Below, piece after piece: positions 33,039 to 46,465 of a stretch of DNA of 64,000 nucleotides. Where the stretch lies: the NCBI GenBank assembly GCA_958295665.1, contig OY282558.1, forward strand, positions 332,169,106 to 332,233,105, read 5' to 3'. Position 1 is the stretch's first letter, and every line of letters starts with the position of its first letter. Source of the stretch: Tipula vernalis. Its lineage: Eukaryota; Arthropoda; Insecta; Diptera; Tipulidae. Position numbers and translations under genes: made by a program. A model generated the notes under the pieces. The model saw nothing but the letters and a program-made list of their open reading frames with translations, ran no database searches and was not told the origin of the DNA.

Positions 33039-36000
33039 ATGTCTGAAATAGGCGGATTAAAGAGGCAACGTGCTTCTTTTGCGCAGTATTAACTAAAATG
33101 GTCAAATACGCAACCGGAATTAGTGAAGATTCAGAAGAAACTGTCGAGAAAATGCGCGTCAAGCTGGAGCGAGCACAGACATTACTAGACACAATAACAG
33201 AGTTAGAGGGCAAAATATTTGCTATCGATGAAACAGAGGATTCTAAATTAATAGATGCTGAAGAATCCTGTTACACAATTGCGGAAAAATTAAATGGTTG
33301 GATAAGAAAGCGCGATCTTGCTGACATGAATAGAACCGTCCATAACGATACGACCTGTGCTGTAAATACATCTATTGGGGTAAAACTAGCGAAACTGTAG
33401 ATCCCTTATTTCTCCGGGGACTATACTGAGTGGCAAAGCTTTTTTGACCAATTTGCCTCCAGTATACATGAAAAAGATTCAATTACAGCTTCTCAGAAAT
33501 TCCAATATTTAATGGGTTTGCTTAAAGGTGAAGCTTTTGCGTTAATCAAGCATTTTAAAATAACGGAAGCAAATTACATCGAGGCTTCGCAAAAACTCCG
33601 AAAGCGTTATGATCGCAAGCGCCATACAATTAATTCATTTAATGGCACATTTTTGGACCAACCTTCGGTGAATTTTGCCTCTGCTTCCAATATTAGAAAA
33701 CTAATGGATACCTCCGATGAGGTAGTACGTGGTTTACGGGCACTTGGTGAAAAAGCTGAGTCCAGAGATCCGTGGCCCATTCACATAATGTTAACAAAGT
33801 TAGATGGTGAAACGCAGAATTTATGGGCACAAGCCACATCAGAAAATGAATATCCTACCACAAGCGATTTTTTTAAGTTTCTGCTAACTCGCACTGATGC
33901 ATTAGAGACGTTGAAAGTCCACTCTCATCGAACAGCACGAAGTTCTGAAGCTCCAAAGACCAGAAAGAGTTTTACTGCTTCCACCCCTACTGAAAGTTGT
34001 ATTAGTTGCAACGGCCAAAGTCATAGGCTAGTCGATTGTGAGAAATTCAAAGCGTTAACAATAAAGGAACGTAAGCAATTAATCATTAACAATAAAAGAT
34101 GTTTCAATTGCTTTCATCCAAATCACAGTGTTTACGAATATAGAGTGAAAGCCAGATGCTGTATCTGTTTTCGGAAACACCACACAGTCTTGCACGTCGA
34201 CGCCGAACAAAAATCTACCAGTCTTTCAACAGACACTTCACGACCTGATGTAACAGAAGAACACAATACTAACAATATGCATGTCGAACTAGATAGTTGT
34301 ATCGAATCGGGAAATAAAAAGATATGTCTAAATTCGACACTACAAGCCATACTCCAAACTGCCCTAATTAACATTTTAGACAATCATGGCGTACAACGTC
34401 AATGTCGAGCATTGCTGGATACTGCTTCACAATCATCTTTCATTACAGAAGCTTTAACGCAAAAATTAGGTTTACCACGAACTAACGCAAGAACATTGAT
34501 AGCCGGGATTGGGCAGGCTAGCGCGGGCAGGTCAAACGGAAGCACCTCATTCAGGTTTATGTCTAGATTTAATTCAGACTCAGTCATAACTGTAAAGGCT
34601 TTGATTATACCGAATATTACGTCATCATTACCAGCCATTGAAGTTAATGTCACAGCCATAAGAAATCTCTAAACTATTAACTTAGCTGATCCGGAATTTT
34701 TCAAGCCTGGACCAATTGATGTTTTGCTTGGAGCAGATATATGTAATGTTTTCCCTCCTCGAAAATGGTCATCTGAAATTAAATTCCTCCAGACTAGCTG
34801 CTCAAAACACAAAATTGGGATAGATTGTAGGTGGAAACTCCGACAACGAGACATATCAATCAAAATCGTTTACAACATTGATATATATCGACGCAACATT
34901 GCGATTCTTGGAGACCGAAAGAGGAGGAGAAATGTGAGTCAATATTCAGAGCTACCACCGAGCGGGCAGCGGATGGCAAATTTATCACAACATTACCATT
35001 CAAAGAGAAAGACAAGCAATTAGGATCAACTTACAATATTGCTCTGTCAAGACTGTTGGCGATGGAACGACGATTCAAGCTAGATTCGAATTTTGAAGAA
35101 CTTTATAAAAAATTCATGGAAGAATACCAAGAACTACACCACATGAATAAGAATGAGATCGAGCCAACATTACTTCGCCAGAGTTATATTTTACCACATC
35201 ATGGGATTTTAAAGGACACAAGTACCACCACTAAGTTGCGAGTAGTATTTGATGCTTCCGCAAAATCTACCGCTGGTTTATCATTAAATGGGAATCTACT
35301 GGTTGGTCCCAATATCCAATCAAGTCTATTTGAAATTATAATTCGCTTTAGACTGCATCGTTACGTGTTGGTAGGGGACATAGAGAAGATGTATCGTCAG
35401 GTTTGGGTCCACGAAAATGACGCCAAACACCAAATAATACTTTGGCGAGATCACCAGCAAAACATTCGTCCTTACGCATTGAAAACCGTTACATATGGTA
35501 CGGGATCCGCATCCTTTATGTCAACAAGGTGCTTGAAAGAGTTAGCAGATCTATGGAGGAATTCAACAACCGAAGCGTCCAGAGCCATAGAATGTGATAT
35601 ATACGTAGACGACTTAATGACTGGTGCAGCAACGGAGGTTAATTTAATTAAACTAAAGGATGACGTTTTGAAAGTATTAATTAATGGAGGATTCCACTTG
35701 AGAAAAATGTCATCTAACAATCTTACCATTCGCGACAGTATAAACATAAAGGATTCAAATATAAAGGACATACATCAGATCTCGGAGCATCAAGAGCCAA
35801 TGAAGTTATTGGGCATCGACTGGGACTCAACTTCTGATCAATTTGTTTTTCAAGTAAAGCTAGACCAAAAAAAATTCCACATCAGACGAAGTCTGTTGTC
35901 AGACGCAAGCAGTATATTCGATCCTCTGGGATTAATATCTCCGATAATTATCAGAATAAAGATACTATTCAAAAGTCTATGGCTGCGAAAATTAGAATGG

Positions 36001-38151
36001 GATGAGGAACTTCCGTCAGAAATAAGCAAATCGTGGAACGAAATTCGAGAAGATATCAGCAGAACACCTGAATTCAAAATTCCTAGATGGACAGGATCGT
36101 CAAGCACAGTAAGCATTCATGGCTTTTGTAATGCCAGTAAATGGGCCTGGGCGGCGTTAGTATATTTAAGGTCACCAACAGCTGAAGGTTTTACCACTAG
36201 TTTACTGTGTTCCAAAATTAAAGTTGCGCCGTTAAAACAAGTAAGTCTGCCTCGGCTGGAGCTAATGGGTGCCGTTCTTCTCAACAGGCTGGTGACACAA
36301 ATTTCTGCCATGTTAACCGTGACCATCGCATCTGTTACACTATGGACAGACTCACAAATAGTGCTTGATTGGCTCTCTAGTCAGCCGAGGCGTTGGACTA
36401 CCTTTGTTGCCAATAGGACTTCGGAGATTATTGGTATCCACAAAAGGGACATATGGAGACACGTGCCATCTAAACATAGCCCTGCAGATTGTGCAATGCG
36501 GGGCAAAACTGCAAAAGAACTATCTGAACATAATATATGGTGGAATGGTCCTATATGGTTATCAGGTGACGAGAAAAATTTTCCCAATCAACCAAGTATA
36601 CCTAATACAAAGGAAGAAGAGGCAATATTTGTTAATGTACATAATATGTACGACAATTCAAAGGAATCCAGATAATTCCGTGATAAATAAAATAATCACT
36701 AAATATAGCAGCCATTTCAAAATGCAAAAAATTTTAGCTTATGTTAATCGTTTTATTGTAAATTATAGATGCCGTAAATATCAAAAAGAGAAACAAACTG
36801 GATGATACACACCAGTAGAATTGGAAGATGCCAATCAAAAAATTATGATCTAAATTCAAAGGGTAGACTTTCCTGATGAATACCTAAGCCTCACTAATAA
36901 CAAACGCATTTCAGTGAAAAGCCAACTGAAAGGATTAAATCCTTTTTTGGATGGTAACAACATAATGAGGGTGGAAGGCAGACTGCAAAAGGTTTTACTA
37001 CCATACCGTACCAGGCATCCCATCATTATATCGCACAAATCACCAGTGGCGATTGCTATAACACACGACACACATGAATCTCATCAGCATCCAGGAACCG
37101 TTACTCAACTTAGAACGTCAAAACTTCTGGGTGCTTCGAGGAAAGGACGTGGCCAAGAAAGTGTTCAGAAAATGTGTGCGCCGTCTGAAACAGAACCCAA
37201 TAATGGCCCAGCAAATAATGGGGCAGTTACCTGAAGCGAGGGTAATTCACACAGTGCCATTTGGAACCGTCGGGGTCGATTTCTGTGGACCGTTCAAGAT
37301 TCATCCATTCCGCCGAAGAGGTTCAGTTCTCGTAAAAACATATTTTTGTATCTTCATTTGCTTTTGAACACATGCTATACACGTGAAAGCTTCGAAGATT
37401 TACCAGCAGGCGTGGTTTGGGTCGCACCATATATTGTGATAATGGTACCAACTTTGTTGGAGCGAGAAACTACCGAGAAGAAATTCAAAAAATTTTTATC
37501 GACAAATGCGATAACATCTCCTCTAATCTTCTCAAAAACAAAATATCTTGGCGATTCATCCCACCGAGAGCTCCCCATCAAGGAGGTCTATGGGAAAGTG
37601 CGGTAAAATCGTTGAAAGTTCAAATCACAAGAACTGTTGGTGATGTCTATCTAACATTAGAAGAATTTTTAACGTTGGTGACGCAAATCGAAGGCGTCCT
37701 AAATTCTAGACCTTTATGTGAAGCAGAGACTGACGACATTGATGTTCTGACGCTCGCCCATTTTTTAATAGGACGACCACTATATCAAGTCCCTGAGCTA
37801 CTCCAAGATCAAACTGAATCTCATCATGCAAGATGGGAAGTTGTGAAACGAATGTTTGAACATTTTTGGAAGAACTGGCAGTTGCAATATCTAACATCCC
37901 TACAAATACGATCGAAATGGCAAAATCGTCATGAAAATCTGGAGTTAAATGACATCGTATTAATTCATGACACTCAACTTCCTCCAAGTCAATGGTTGTT
38001 AGGACGAGTCATGCAACTATATCCTAGTAACGATGGTAATGTCCGAGATGTAGATGTCAAAACGAGAAGTGGGTATTTGAAGCGACCGATACAAAAGCTT
38101 TGTCGTCTACCAAAATTTGAACCTGATTTGGTTGAATCCGGAACAACCTAA
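33039..38151 (+). pseudogene. BEL/Pao gag-pol, multiply broken
   Basis: The start is MSEIGGLKRQRAS at 33039; a one-base shift near 33090 leads into the frame at 33098. Domains: DUF1759 gag (KHFKITEANYIEASQKLRKR), two zinc knuckles (CISCNGQSHRLVDC; CFNCFHPNHSVYEY, with one ligand lost), aspartic protease (LLDTASQSSFI), RT (LVGDIEKMYRQ; catalytic YVDDLMTG), RNase H (HGFCNAS, where the usual first Asp is Asn) and integrase (GTVGVDFCGPF; YCDNGTNFVGARN; QGGLWESAVKSLK). Lesions: stop at 33398, stop at 34670, loss of sequence around 34790-34950, a stop at 36673 with decay to ~37000, and a deletion plus shift inside the integrase core near 37365-37420. It ends VESGTT in the 3' LTR. Non-functional. 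Confidence 0.9.
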
Positions 38152-40024
38152 ATAAACAAACGCAGAATTAACTAAATTTTTATTATAAATATCTGAAATA
38201 TCAAAGCCTACTTAATAAATAATGCCTCCATGATGAAAACAAGCTTTTTTTAAGGTATCAAAAAATCCAAAAGAAAATGTTTATTCCATAGTATTTATAT
38301 GGAGAGATATGACCTCAGTTTATTCAAAATATATTAATGAAAATTGACTCGAAATTAATTTTATTTTGATTCACTTGAAACTATAAACTTTATTTTCCAC
38401 CTGACTTGGACGATTTTTTCGTGAGCTTTTCCAATTTACGGTAATAATGATAACAAAATAAGATATTTTATATCTGAAAAAGCTTAAAAATAGAGTACAT
38501 GCATGTAAAAAAGAGATATAAATATAAAGGAAAAGGCAAACAATAATAAACATGACAAACAATATAGAAACAAAGTAAACATAAGAGAAATGAAGCAAAT
38601 ACATAATATGAAGTATATTATCAGATGATAGCTAATAAAAAGCAAAGCCTAATTAAAAAGTTATTATTTTTTTTTTAATTTAATTTGTCTGTTTGTAATC
38701 AGTGGATTTTTCGGCATTTTTTATAGACAAATATATTAATTGTTCATGGCAATCCCAATATTTTCGATTTGGTAATTCAGAAAAATACAGAGGCCAATCG
38801 CTCATAATATATCTATTGAAAAAAAGTAGAAATATCTTCCCCGTAATTTTGGCTGAAGGCCCAAAGAGTTATACCAATGTACCACTCTGCAAAAATGAGA
38901 ACCTTCCCAGTAGATATATTATGAGCGATTGGCCTCTGTATTTTTCTGATTTACCAAATCGAAAATATTGGGATTGCCATGAACAATTATTATATTTGTC
39001 TATAAAAAATGCCGAAAAATCCACTGATTACAGACAGACAAATTAAATTTAAAAAAAAAAATTATTTTTTAAGTAGGCTTTGCTTTTTATTAGCTGTCAT
39101 CTGATAATATGCTTCATATTTTTTATTTGCTTCATTTCTCTTATTTTTACTTTGTTTCTATATTGTTTGTCATGTTTATTATTGTAAACGTCGCGCCTTT
39201 TCCTTTATATTTATATCTCTTTTTTACATGCATGTACTCTATTTTTAAGCTTTTTCAGATATAAAATATCTTATTTTGTTATCATTATTACCGTAAATTG
39301 GAAAAGCTCACGAAAAAATCGTCCAAGTCAGGTGGAAAATAAAGTTTATAGTTTCAATTGAATCAAAATAAAATTAATTTCGAGTCAATTTTCATTAATA
39401 TATTTTGAATAAACTGAGGTCATATCACTCCATATAAAAACTATGGAATAAACATTTTCTTTTGGATTTTTTGATACCTTAAAAAAAGCTTTTAAAAAAA
39501 TATCGTCAACATGGAGGCTTTATTTATTAAGTTGGCTTTGGAAATATGTACTTAGCTTTATAATTGCTTTATTGTCAAATATTTTGTTATTTTTATGTCA
39601 AACGTCAATGGTCTTATAAAGTAGAAAATGTACTAATTTGATTTTGGTAATGGGGTTAAAAAATGCAATTACCTATCCATAATAAATTATATTGTTCTTC
39701 TCGATTGAGTCAAGGTTAGTAAATAAGTACCATAATATTTGCGTAAGGGTTTAGTACTTTATGGGATCATTTACGATGTAGCAAAAATAAAAAACTGATT
39801 CATTTGCAATCTGTAATTCGACGCATAAATAATAAAAACCATATTAGTTGTGTATTAATTACTTATTTATTGTAAAACTAATTTTGAAGAAGCCATCTTG
39901 GGATTACAATTCGGAAAGCAGCGACTTTCAATTCATTATTGAAATCTGCCAACTCATACTGAGGAATCATACAACGAGAAAGTAGCTGCGATTGTAACCT
40001 GAATAAAACAAACAAATTTGTACA
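38133..40024 (+). repeat. 3' LTR of BEL/Pao copy 1, split by an insertion
   Basis: 38133-38201 and 39541-40024 match the 5' LTR; the 1339 bp between are a foldback element plus one copy of its 7-bp duplication. Confidence 0.85.
38202..39540. mobile_element. Foldback element: 1.34-kb near-perfect palindrome, 7-bp target duplication
   Basis: Ends CAAAGCCTACTTAATAAATA and, inverted from the right, CAAAGCCAACTTAATAAATA. Arms 38202-38815 and 38911-39540 are almost fully complementary over ~615-630 bp; the loop is 95 bp (38816-38910). GAAATAT stands on both sides (38195-38201 and 39541-39547) and once in the intact 5' LTR. No ORF. A 7-bp duplication and very long inverted repeats recall Galileo/1360-like foldback members of the P superfamily; that link is inference. 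Confidence 0.9.
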
Positions 40025-40029
40025 TAGTT

Positions 40030-43000
40030 AAAATATTGTGTGAAGTTCTAATAAGAAAAATTCATTTTCGCTGGCGTACATATTCAAAATTTCATTTCAC
40101 GTTAAAGCTTTATACAAAGTATAAAGAAATTAAAGGGTTGATAAAAGTTGTCATCTTGAAATGTTAGCGGAAATGGAGACCTTAAATATAGGAGCTGGAA
40201 AATGTGTGAATGTCAGTATATGCCTTAAAACTCTATTGGCGGCTAATTAGGAAAATAAATGGTATAAAAATAACTCTAATAAGTATCACAAAATAAACCG
40301 CAAATTCAATATAAATAGTGTTAAATAAAAAAACCGTTTTGTATTGTAAATGAAATATTATATTAAAATGTTGAAAATCCAAAAACATGTCATGTTTCTT
40401 CAACAGTCGGCGGATGTTGTATCAAACAACAGCAGAAAATAGAAAGTTCAAGCTAGAGTTAATTGTATTTTTTTGAAAATGCTGTTGACGAATACATCCA
40501 CCGACGAATGTACCCCACTTTGCAATAGATTGAAATTGGCGATTACAATAAATGGGCGAGAAATTTTAATTTTGATATTTACTTTTAGTTGACGGCACTG
40601 TTATCATTACCCATATACTTTCTTTTTAGGCTATTAAACTAGAATGTAGTATTCATGACAATTTTTCAACCCTAAGATTTTTGGTAAATTTATCCATTTT
40701 TGGAAGTGGGCTCTGCAGCCCATATGGTTTAACCAATCAAACTAAAACTTCATATTTAACTTTCTCCATAAATTGGGAAATCCCAGTATTTTAGTAAAAA
40801 TCGTCAACCGGAAATGGCAGCTTCATCTCAAAAAATAAAAAATTTATTGAAAAACTATTAAGTACAAATGTTCCAAGATATAATTAGAAAAAATTTGCTT
40901 AATAAGTTTCACAAAATTTAAGGCGGAAATGCAGATTCTGTGTAAAAGAAAATTGGGTCTTGGCTACATTTCATTTTTTTTTGCTATATGTCAAAATATC
41001 AAGGATAAAATCTAAATCGCTACTTTAAAATTATTTTATGATGCTTTATCGGATTTACTATTGATTTTATTTAGTAGTTAATTTTTAAAGTCACAAAATT
41101 TCCAATACTGATTATCCATACCAAATATTAAAAACAAATACAAACTATTCTAATGAAATTATGCAGAACAGGGATTTTAACCATTAAAATTGAGAAGAAA
41201 CTTTGATGGCGACAGCATGAAAATACCATTCTGTTTGCCGAAAATACCAGATTTGCTGTAATTGTTAAAGAAAAAATGGAGGTGTGGCCAACACACGACT
41301 TTCTTTTACGAACAGAGGAATTTGGGAATTTTTTTTTTTTTTATAATTTTTCGAAACATTTTGTATAAAGTAGTTTTTTGTAAACCGTTAGCCGATTTGA
41401 AGTAAAATTCACTAGGACCTCCCAATTTATTAAAAAAGCTTAAATCTGAATTTTCAGTTCGATACTGACAGACACACACCATTTCGAAACCCACTTTTTC
41501 GGACCAGGGGACCCCAAAACAGATAAATCTCTAAAAATCTCAATGTCCAAAATTTTCATGATTACTATACTTTATTTTACTAGACTAACAGAAAGTAAAA
41601 GTTGGCGAATTAGCAATAAAACTAAGCTGCTCAACAGGACGTGAAAATAAGGTACTAATTTACTTTGGTTGAAAAATTACGATTAATTACTTTAAATTTT
41701 AATGTTCGCAATCAACAAATAAAATTTAATTAATTCATAATAGATTATTGGTGAGTTAATAACAAGAATATCGCTTTATTCTATATTTACATAGAGCTTA
41801 AATAATTTTATAAAATGTATTATGTATATTTCTATAAATCTACCTACCTTACAAATTCACTAATCGACTACCGTATTTTCGAAAATCTATTTATTTTAAA
41901 CAACACCACCCTCTTACACCTACATACATATATGACTATACCACAAAATAAACATTTGCAACCCATCCCAGTAAATCTGCCAGTGTGATTTTCATCACTC
42001 TTATATCTATTTCCAAAAATATAAACTTTTTGTATGTTTACGTGGTGAAAAAAAAAAAAAGAAAAAAACTTTGATACTAATCCGTTTTCGATTTTAGAAA
42101 AGTAAATATGTTTGTACGTATGTACGTAAATATATCCACATATGCGTGTGTTCATCAATCTTGATAAAACCACCAGTCTTTTCTTTTGGTATATCCTTAG
42201 TGATGGGGTGGAATTTTGTTTTTACACGTTTCCAATAAAAAATTTACGAGTATTATTGGTAGACTGTAGAGGTTATAATATATCTTTAATGAAAAGTGTA
42301 TTATTTGATGTGCGGTTAACCGCCTTTATTTATTATAATAACAATTAATTAAACACATGTGTGTTTAGACAAAACGATGAATGTAATTAAAACCTGATTA
42401 AAATGAATAATATGTTTACCCCTTAGAGTTTCCCTATCTACAAAATATTAGCTACACTGTAGTTGTCAAAAGTATGTATCACTGAAGTAAACACATTTTC
42501 AAATCAATATCAAATTTAATTTGTTTTTCACTTGTCTATCTATCCATGATATGTAACTTAATATGTGTAGGCGGTATTTTTGTAAATTTTGGACACGGCC
42601 CAAGAAATTATTATTCCACTGAAAATTTACGAAAATATTATTTTCTACCTAGATCTTACCATTTGGGAACTAAAATGCCAAAAATTAATTAAAAAGCATA
42701 ACATTTTAAAGAAACGTCTCACGGGAGTTATGGTAAAGGAAAAATTACAATTTTTGGAAAATGATTCCAGGCATAACTTGGTAAGTTGTCAGCTATCATT
42801 TCATGAAACATGAAACTCGTGTTTAGGTGTTTTTTTTTTAAATATTAATCAATGTACTAATATACATATTTATTACAACATCTAGAGCATTAGTTCAAAC
42901 TTTGATGACAGAAAATAATTGAGCGAAATTTTTTTAACAACACAAATAACGCTGTGAGAAATATTGAAGTAACAAATTTCAAAAATCATATCTGCAAAAA

Positions 43001-43990
43001 AAAGTTTCCTATTATTATTATGTATTTACGCCTATAACTCTTGACTTTATTTTTTTACCTTCAAATGCACCACATCTTTTCTTGATCACAAAACCGGTCG
43101 GTTTTCTTCGTTTTTCTATAAATACGAGAAATCTGATTTTATTTACATTTAGTTATTGAGAAGCCCATTCGAAGACTGAAAATCGGAAAAAAATCAGCAA
43201 AATGCTCATTAAATCTCAAGCGGTGTTTTGAAGGTGAGACATGAGACTATTGAAAAAAAGTTACTGTCACTTGTCTTCGCGTGCAGCGAAGTATTAATAC
43301 GAAGTGAATACTCGTAAAGTTACTGAGTCCTTAAGGCATCTTTTTGCGCCAGGTATGGAGATGCCATTTAGAAGGGCCATATATCGTAAAAATTCCGTTC
43401 AGGTGGTCCTTTTTTAAAGATTAGCAAACTTAGGGCGAATTTCCGATTAGGTTCAATAACAAAGTGTTTTACCTTGTGGCACTCAGAAGTAGCATCACTC
43501 TTCATCCCTAATCCTTTTAGAGCTAAGTTTTGTATAGCCTTCCATAAATATGAATCGCGAACCAGCAGAAAGAAGCGAGAACAAAGAATGAATGGTGTAG
43601 GAATTATTCAATGCATTCAGTACGCATGGCGACAAAAATATTTTTTTGTCGTTCACAGCGATCTGAAGTTATTCCAAGGGCAACAAGTTCCAAATCCAGT
43701 GCTCTGTTTGGAGCAAGAGCCGTCTGAAAAAAGGAAAGAGGCTCCGATACATTTTTAAAAGATTGCTGCGAGAACCAATAATCTATCAATCTCGATGAGT
43801 ATACTACCGAGAATAAAGTATTGAAGTTTATCTCAGGTAATAACCTTATCATTGACCATATCGATTTCTGGTATCAATAAATTGTAATTATTAATAATTT
43901 CTCTGTACTGGATTTAGAAAAAATTCTTCTTTCTACACTGCCAAAATTTGACAGTAGCTTTTTGTAATTTCTAATCAAGGTGGTCAATAC
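40030..43990. other. Region without a supported gene
   Basis: AT-rich. At 42589-42780 an open frame (WELKCQKLIKKHNILKKRL) is followed by a GTAAGT donor-like site, which could be an exon, but no start, acceptor or family was recognised. An imperfect inverted pair (near 40400 and 40490, around TCGGCGGATG / CATCCACCGACG) is also present. Confidence 0.4.
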
Positions 43991-44014
43991 CTTTGACAAA
44001 CCTGTCATGGCTCC

Positions 44015-44360
44015 TTGCGTGAAAAAGTGTCAAGCCGCGAAAAAAGCGGTATAAGAGGCTTATTGGTGAGAGGAAAATCGCTCGGAAGCGAGACTAAGCT
44101 TCTGGTGATGCGACCGCAGCGGGAGACTGGTGCTCCTAGTGAGGCCCCACCGTCTAAAAGAATCCGCTTGAATGACGGTACTCCACCGGCACTTAAAAAG
44201 GCCAGAGAGGTGGAATCTGCCTCAGTGGTCCCAGGCTCCTAGTCCGATCGGGAGTTAACTTCAAATAGTTGTTCAACTCTGGTTTTCCTGAGGTTGTCAT
44301 CACTGGAGAACAGCATAAGGCGGTCCAGGAGGCCAAGGATCTTAAACGTAAGTTCCTTGG
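44015..44360 (+). pseudogene. Non-LTR gag fragment (start of DUF4780 region)
   Basis: Plus strand: GAPSEAPPSKRIRLNDGTPP is the Ser/Pro/Lys-rich segment preceding DUF4780 in fly non-LTR gag proteins; a stop follows at 44240. A shifted frame then reads FPEVVITGEQHKAVQEAKDL, the first DUF4780 block (yP....t.EQ...v). GC content is higher than its surroundings. It is collinear with the RT relic that follows, so probably the same element. Confidence 0.5.
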
Positions 44361-44454
44361 CAGTCATGGCTGATAGTGGCCTGCGCTGACCGGGCTACCG
44401 TACAGTGAGTGAGATGGGCTATTGGCTCTTTCAAACCTTTTAAATCCGCTGAAG

Positions 44455-45735
44455 AGATGGAATCTTTCTGGTTTTACTTCAAAAGGGTATTGAGGAAATA
44501 CTCCCCAGCTTGATCCAGATGTTTCGGTCAAGTTATTCTTTTAACTATTTTACGAAACTCTGGAGTAAAGTAAATGTAGTCTCTATACCAAAGGGTGAAG
44601 GTTATGGAAGTACACCACTTTACTTGTATTTATTGATATATTAACTATTGTGTTGCACAATTATATTTGAATTAATTTATTTTTAATTTAATACAATTAA
44701 TTTTTAATTTTCAATTTAACAAATATTTATTTTATTTGAATTTCTTTGTTAACAGTAATATTCTATATTATTATTCACCACCATTTTATATGTGAACAGC
44801 GCGCATGCAGCCAGCGTGATGACGACGTGTTGTCTTCTTAAAATCCGAAACGAGACTGAATTTTTATTATATATTTTTTTGTCTTGTTGGTTGTACTGTC
44901 TGGAAGAGACATTAGTTCAGTTGTCTTGGGTGTTTTCGTTTGCGTTGTTCGTTTTTGTTCTGACCGTGTGGCGGCGAACGCATGTGTGAATGCGTGAACC
45001 ACAACAAGGTCGTCCGGACACCCAGCCCAAAGCATATCCGCCAATTAGTCTTATATCATTTCTATTAAAGACGATGTTAAAAATCCTGGATTATCAAATA
45101 AGAAGTAATATCCTTGTAAAAAATCCGCTGCATCGGGACCAGTTTGTTTATCAATCTGGTAAATGCAGTGTGATGGCTCTTAGCGGTCTAGTGACAAAAA
45201 TTGAAAGAACGGTGGCAAATAAAGAAATTGCCCTTTGTGGATATTGATGGGAAGTTTCATAATACCTCCTATTCATTGAACCAGAGCCCTTCTGCGGCAT
45301 CACTAAGGGGTACCTCAGGGCAGCCGTAAAATCCTGAGAGGATGTTCAGAAGTTCTCCTACTGGTGCAGAATTACAGGTTTGCGACAGGCGAAGAGATTT
45401 ATATTACCTTTGTCAGTCAGGGTATAGGAGTGTCTTGAACTTAGGAAGCCTGAGTTGAGGCTACTGACTGGCTTCCTCACAGGTCACGTCCTCTTAACGT
45501 ATCATCTTAAGAAAATGGGCCCAAGTAGGACAAACGGATGCCGCTTTGGCGACCAGGGATTGGAATCAGCGGAAAATGTTCTGTCCCAATTCCCAGCCAT
45601 TTCTCGGCAAAGACTGCAACATCTGGGAGGGAGAACAATGAGGGCGGTAGTATTATGCTTGTACGGCTAATTGAGCAGGGTCCAAGCACAAAAGATATTT
45701 TGTGGGTAGTTGATGATTTGCATATCACTGGCCAC
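44455..45735 (+). pseudogene. Non-LTR reverse transcriptase relic, with insertion and deletion
   Basis: First part (44475-44605): GIEEILPSLIQMFR and FTKLWSKVNVVSIPKGEGYG, the RT start with the vvfIPK motif. After ~400 bp of foreign sequence the RT resumes: HTQPKAYPPISLISFLLKTM, LHRDQFVYQSGKCSVMAL and IERTVANKEIAL. A stop appears where the first catalytic block should begin, and the palm with the FADD motif is missing. From 45455 the C-terminal region is present: RLLTGFLTGHVLLTYHLKKM with the following Cys-rich RNase H-associated part. Family: RT of the fly Jockey/I-like elements with DUF4780 gag. Confidence 0.65.
44651..45006. repeat. Candidate solo LTR inserted in the RT relic
   Basis: A block foreign to the RT runs from about 44606 to 45015. 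Within it, TGTTGCACAA at 44651 and CCACAACA ending at 45006 give TGTTG...CAACA inverted ends, and the interior has a GC-rich part (GCGCGCATGCAGCC near 44800). No target duplication was found, so the boundaries are weak. Confidence 0.3.
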
Positions 45736-45924
45736 TGTGCCTGGCATTTGATATAGATATCTATGTATGCTATGGATAGATATGGCCGGGTATTTCCTTT
45801 GAATACATATTCATTTGGACCAGTTCAATTAAAATGTTAACAAGATATTTATTCAATGATTGGACATACAGCGAGATGGTAATGACTGAAAAGGGCAACA
45901 ACAACCCTTAAACAAGTCTTAGAC

Positions 45925-46465
45925 TGAGTACAACTACACGTACCAATCTGCTTCTAGATCAAATCATAGTTCTATTACTGCTTTAATAAACATTAATGTA
46001 GATATTCGTAGGGCATTTGATGATAAGCCACTGTGTGTTCTTGTTCTACTGGATTTTAGTAAAGCTTTTGATAAAATTCGTCATCAATTGTTACGGAGAA
46101 AGCTTAGAGCGAAATGATTCTTCTCTGGGCTTACTTTGCGTTTAATTGCATCATATCTTAATGACCTTAGTCAACCGATATCGTTTCGTTCGTCTGTTTC
46201 TAAGGCATGTAAAATTGTTTCTGGGTACCTTTGGGATCAGTGGTGGGGCCAATCGTGTTAATGATGTTTGCTGATGACCTGCAGATGTAAAAATTTTGCA
46301 ATATTAGCAATGATTGTTTTTGTATTGAAAATGTATATAAACCAGGATATCATGTGCTAACCATCTTCCCAAAATTGTTATAAATGGGACAGATATATTT
46401 TTCTAACACGGTAGGTATAGTTTTTGACAAAACTTTGTGCTGGAATTATCATGTGGAGAACACGT
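45925..46465 (+). pseudogene. Second non-LTR RT relic (Jockey/CR1-like)
   Basis: Frames in order: QSASRSNHSSITALI, LCVLVLLDFSKAFDKIRHQL (first catalytic Asp in LDFSKAFD), LIASYLND, SVSKACKIVSGYLWDQ with the usual G.PQGS damaged, MFADDLQM reached by a shift (second catalytic pair), and GIVFDKTLCWNYHVE at 46410-46460. Unlike the relic just upstream it has the F/LDFSKAFD form and intact ADD, so it is a different element. Confidence 0.65.

Larger units (their letters stand above)
32189..40024 (+). mobile_element. BEL/Pao retrotransposon (copy 1), degenerate
   Basis: Complete layout: 5' LTR 32189-32733, primer-binding site at 32734, gag-pol relic 33039-38151, 3' LTR 38133-40024 interrupted by a foldback element. 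LTRs start TGAATCCGG and end TTTGTACA. Flanking pentamers TTGTT (32184-32188) and TAGTT (40025-40029) differ at one base, consistent with an aged 5-bp target duplication. The coding frame runs into the 3' LTR. Confidence 0.88.
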
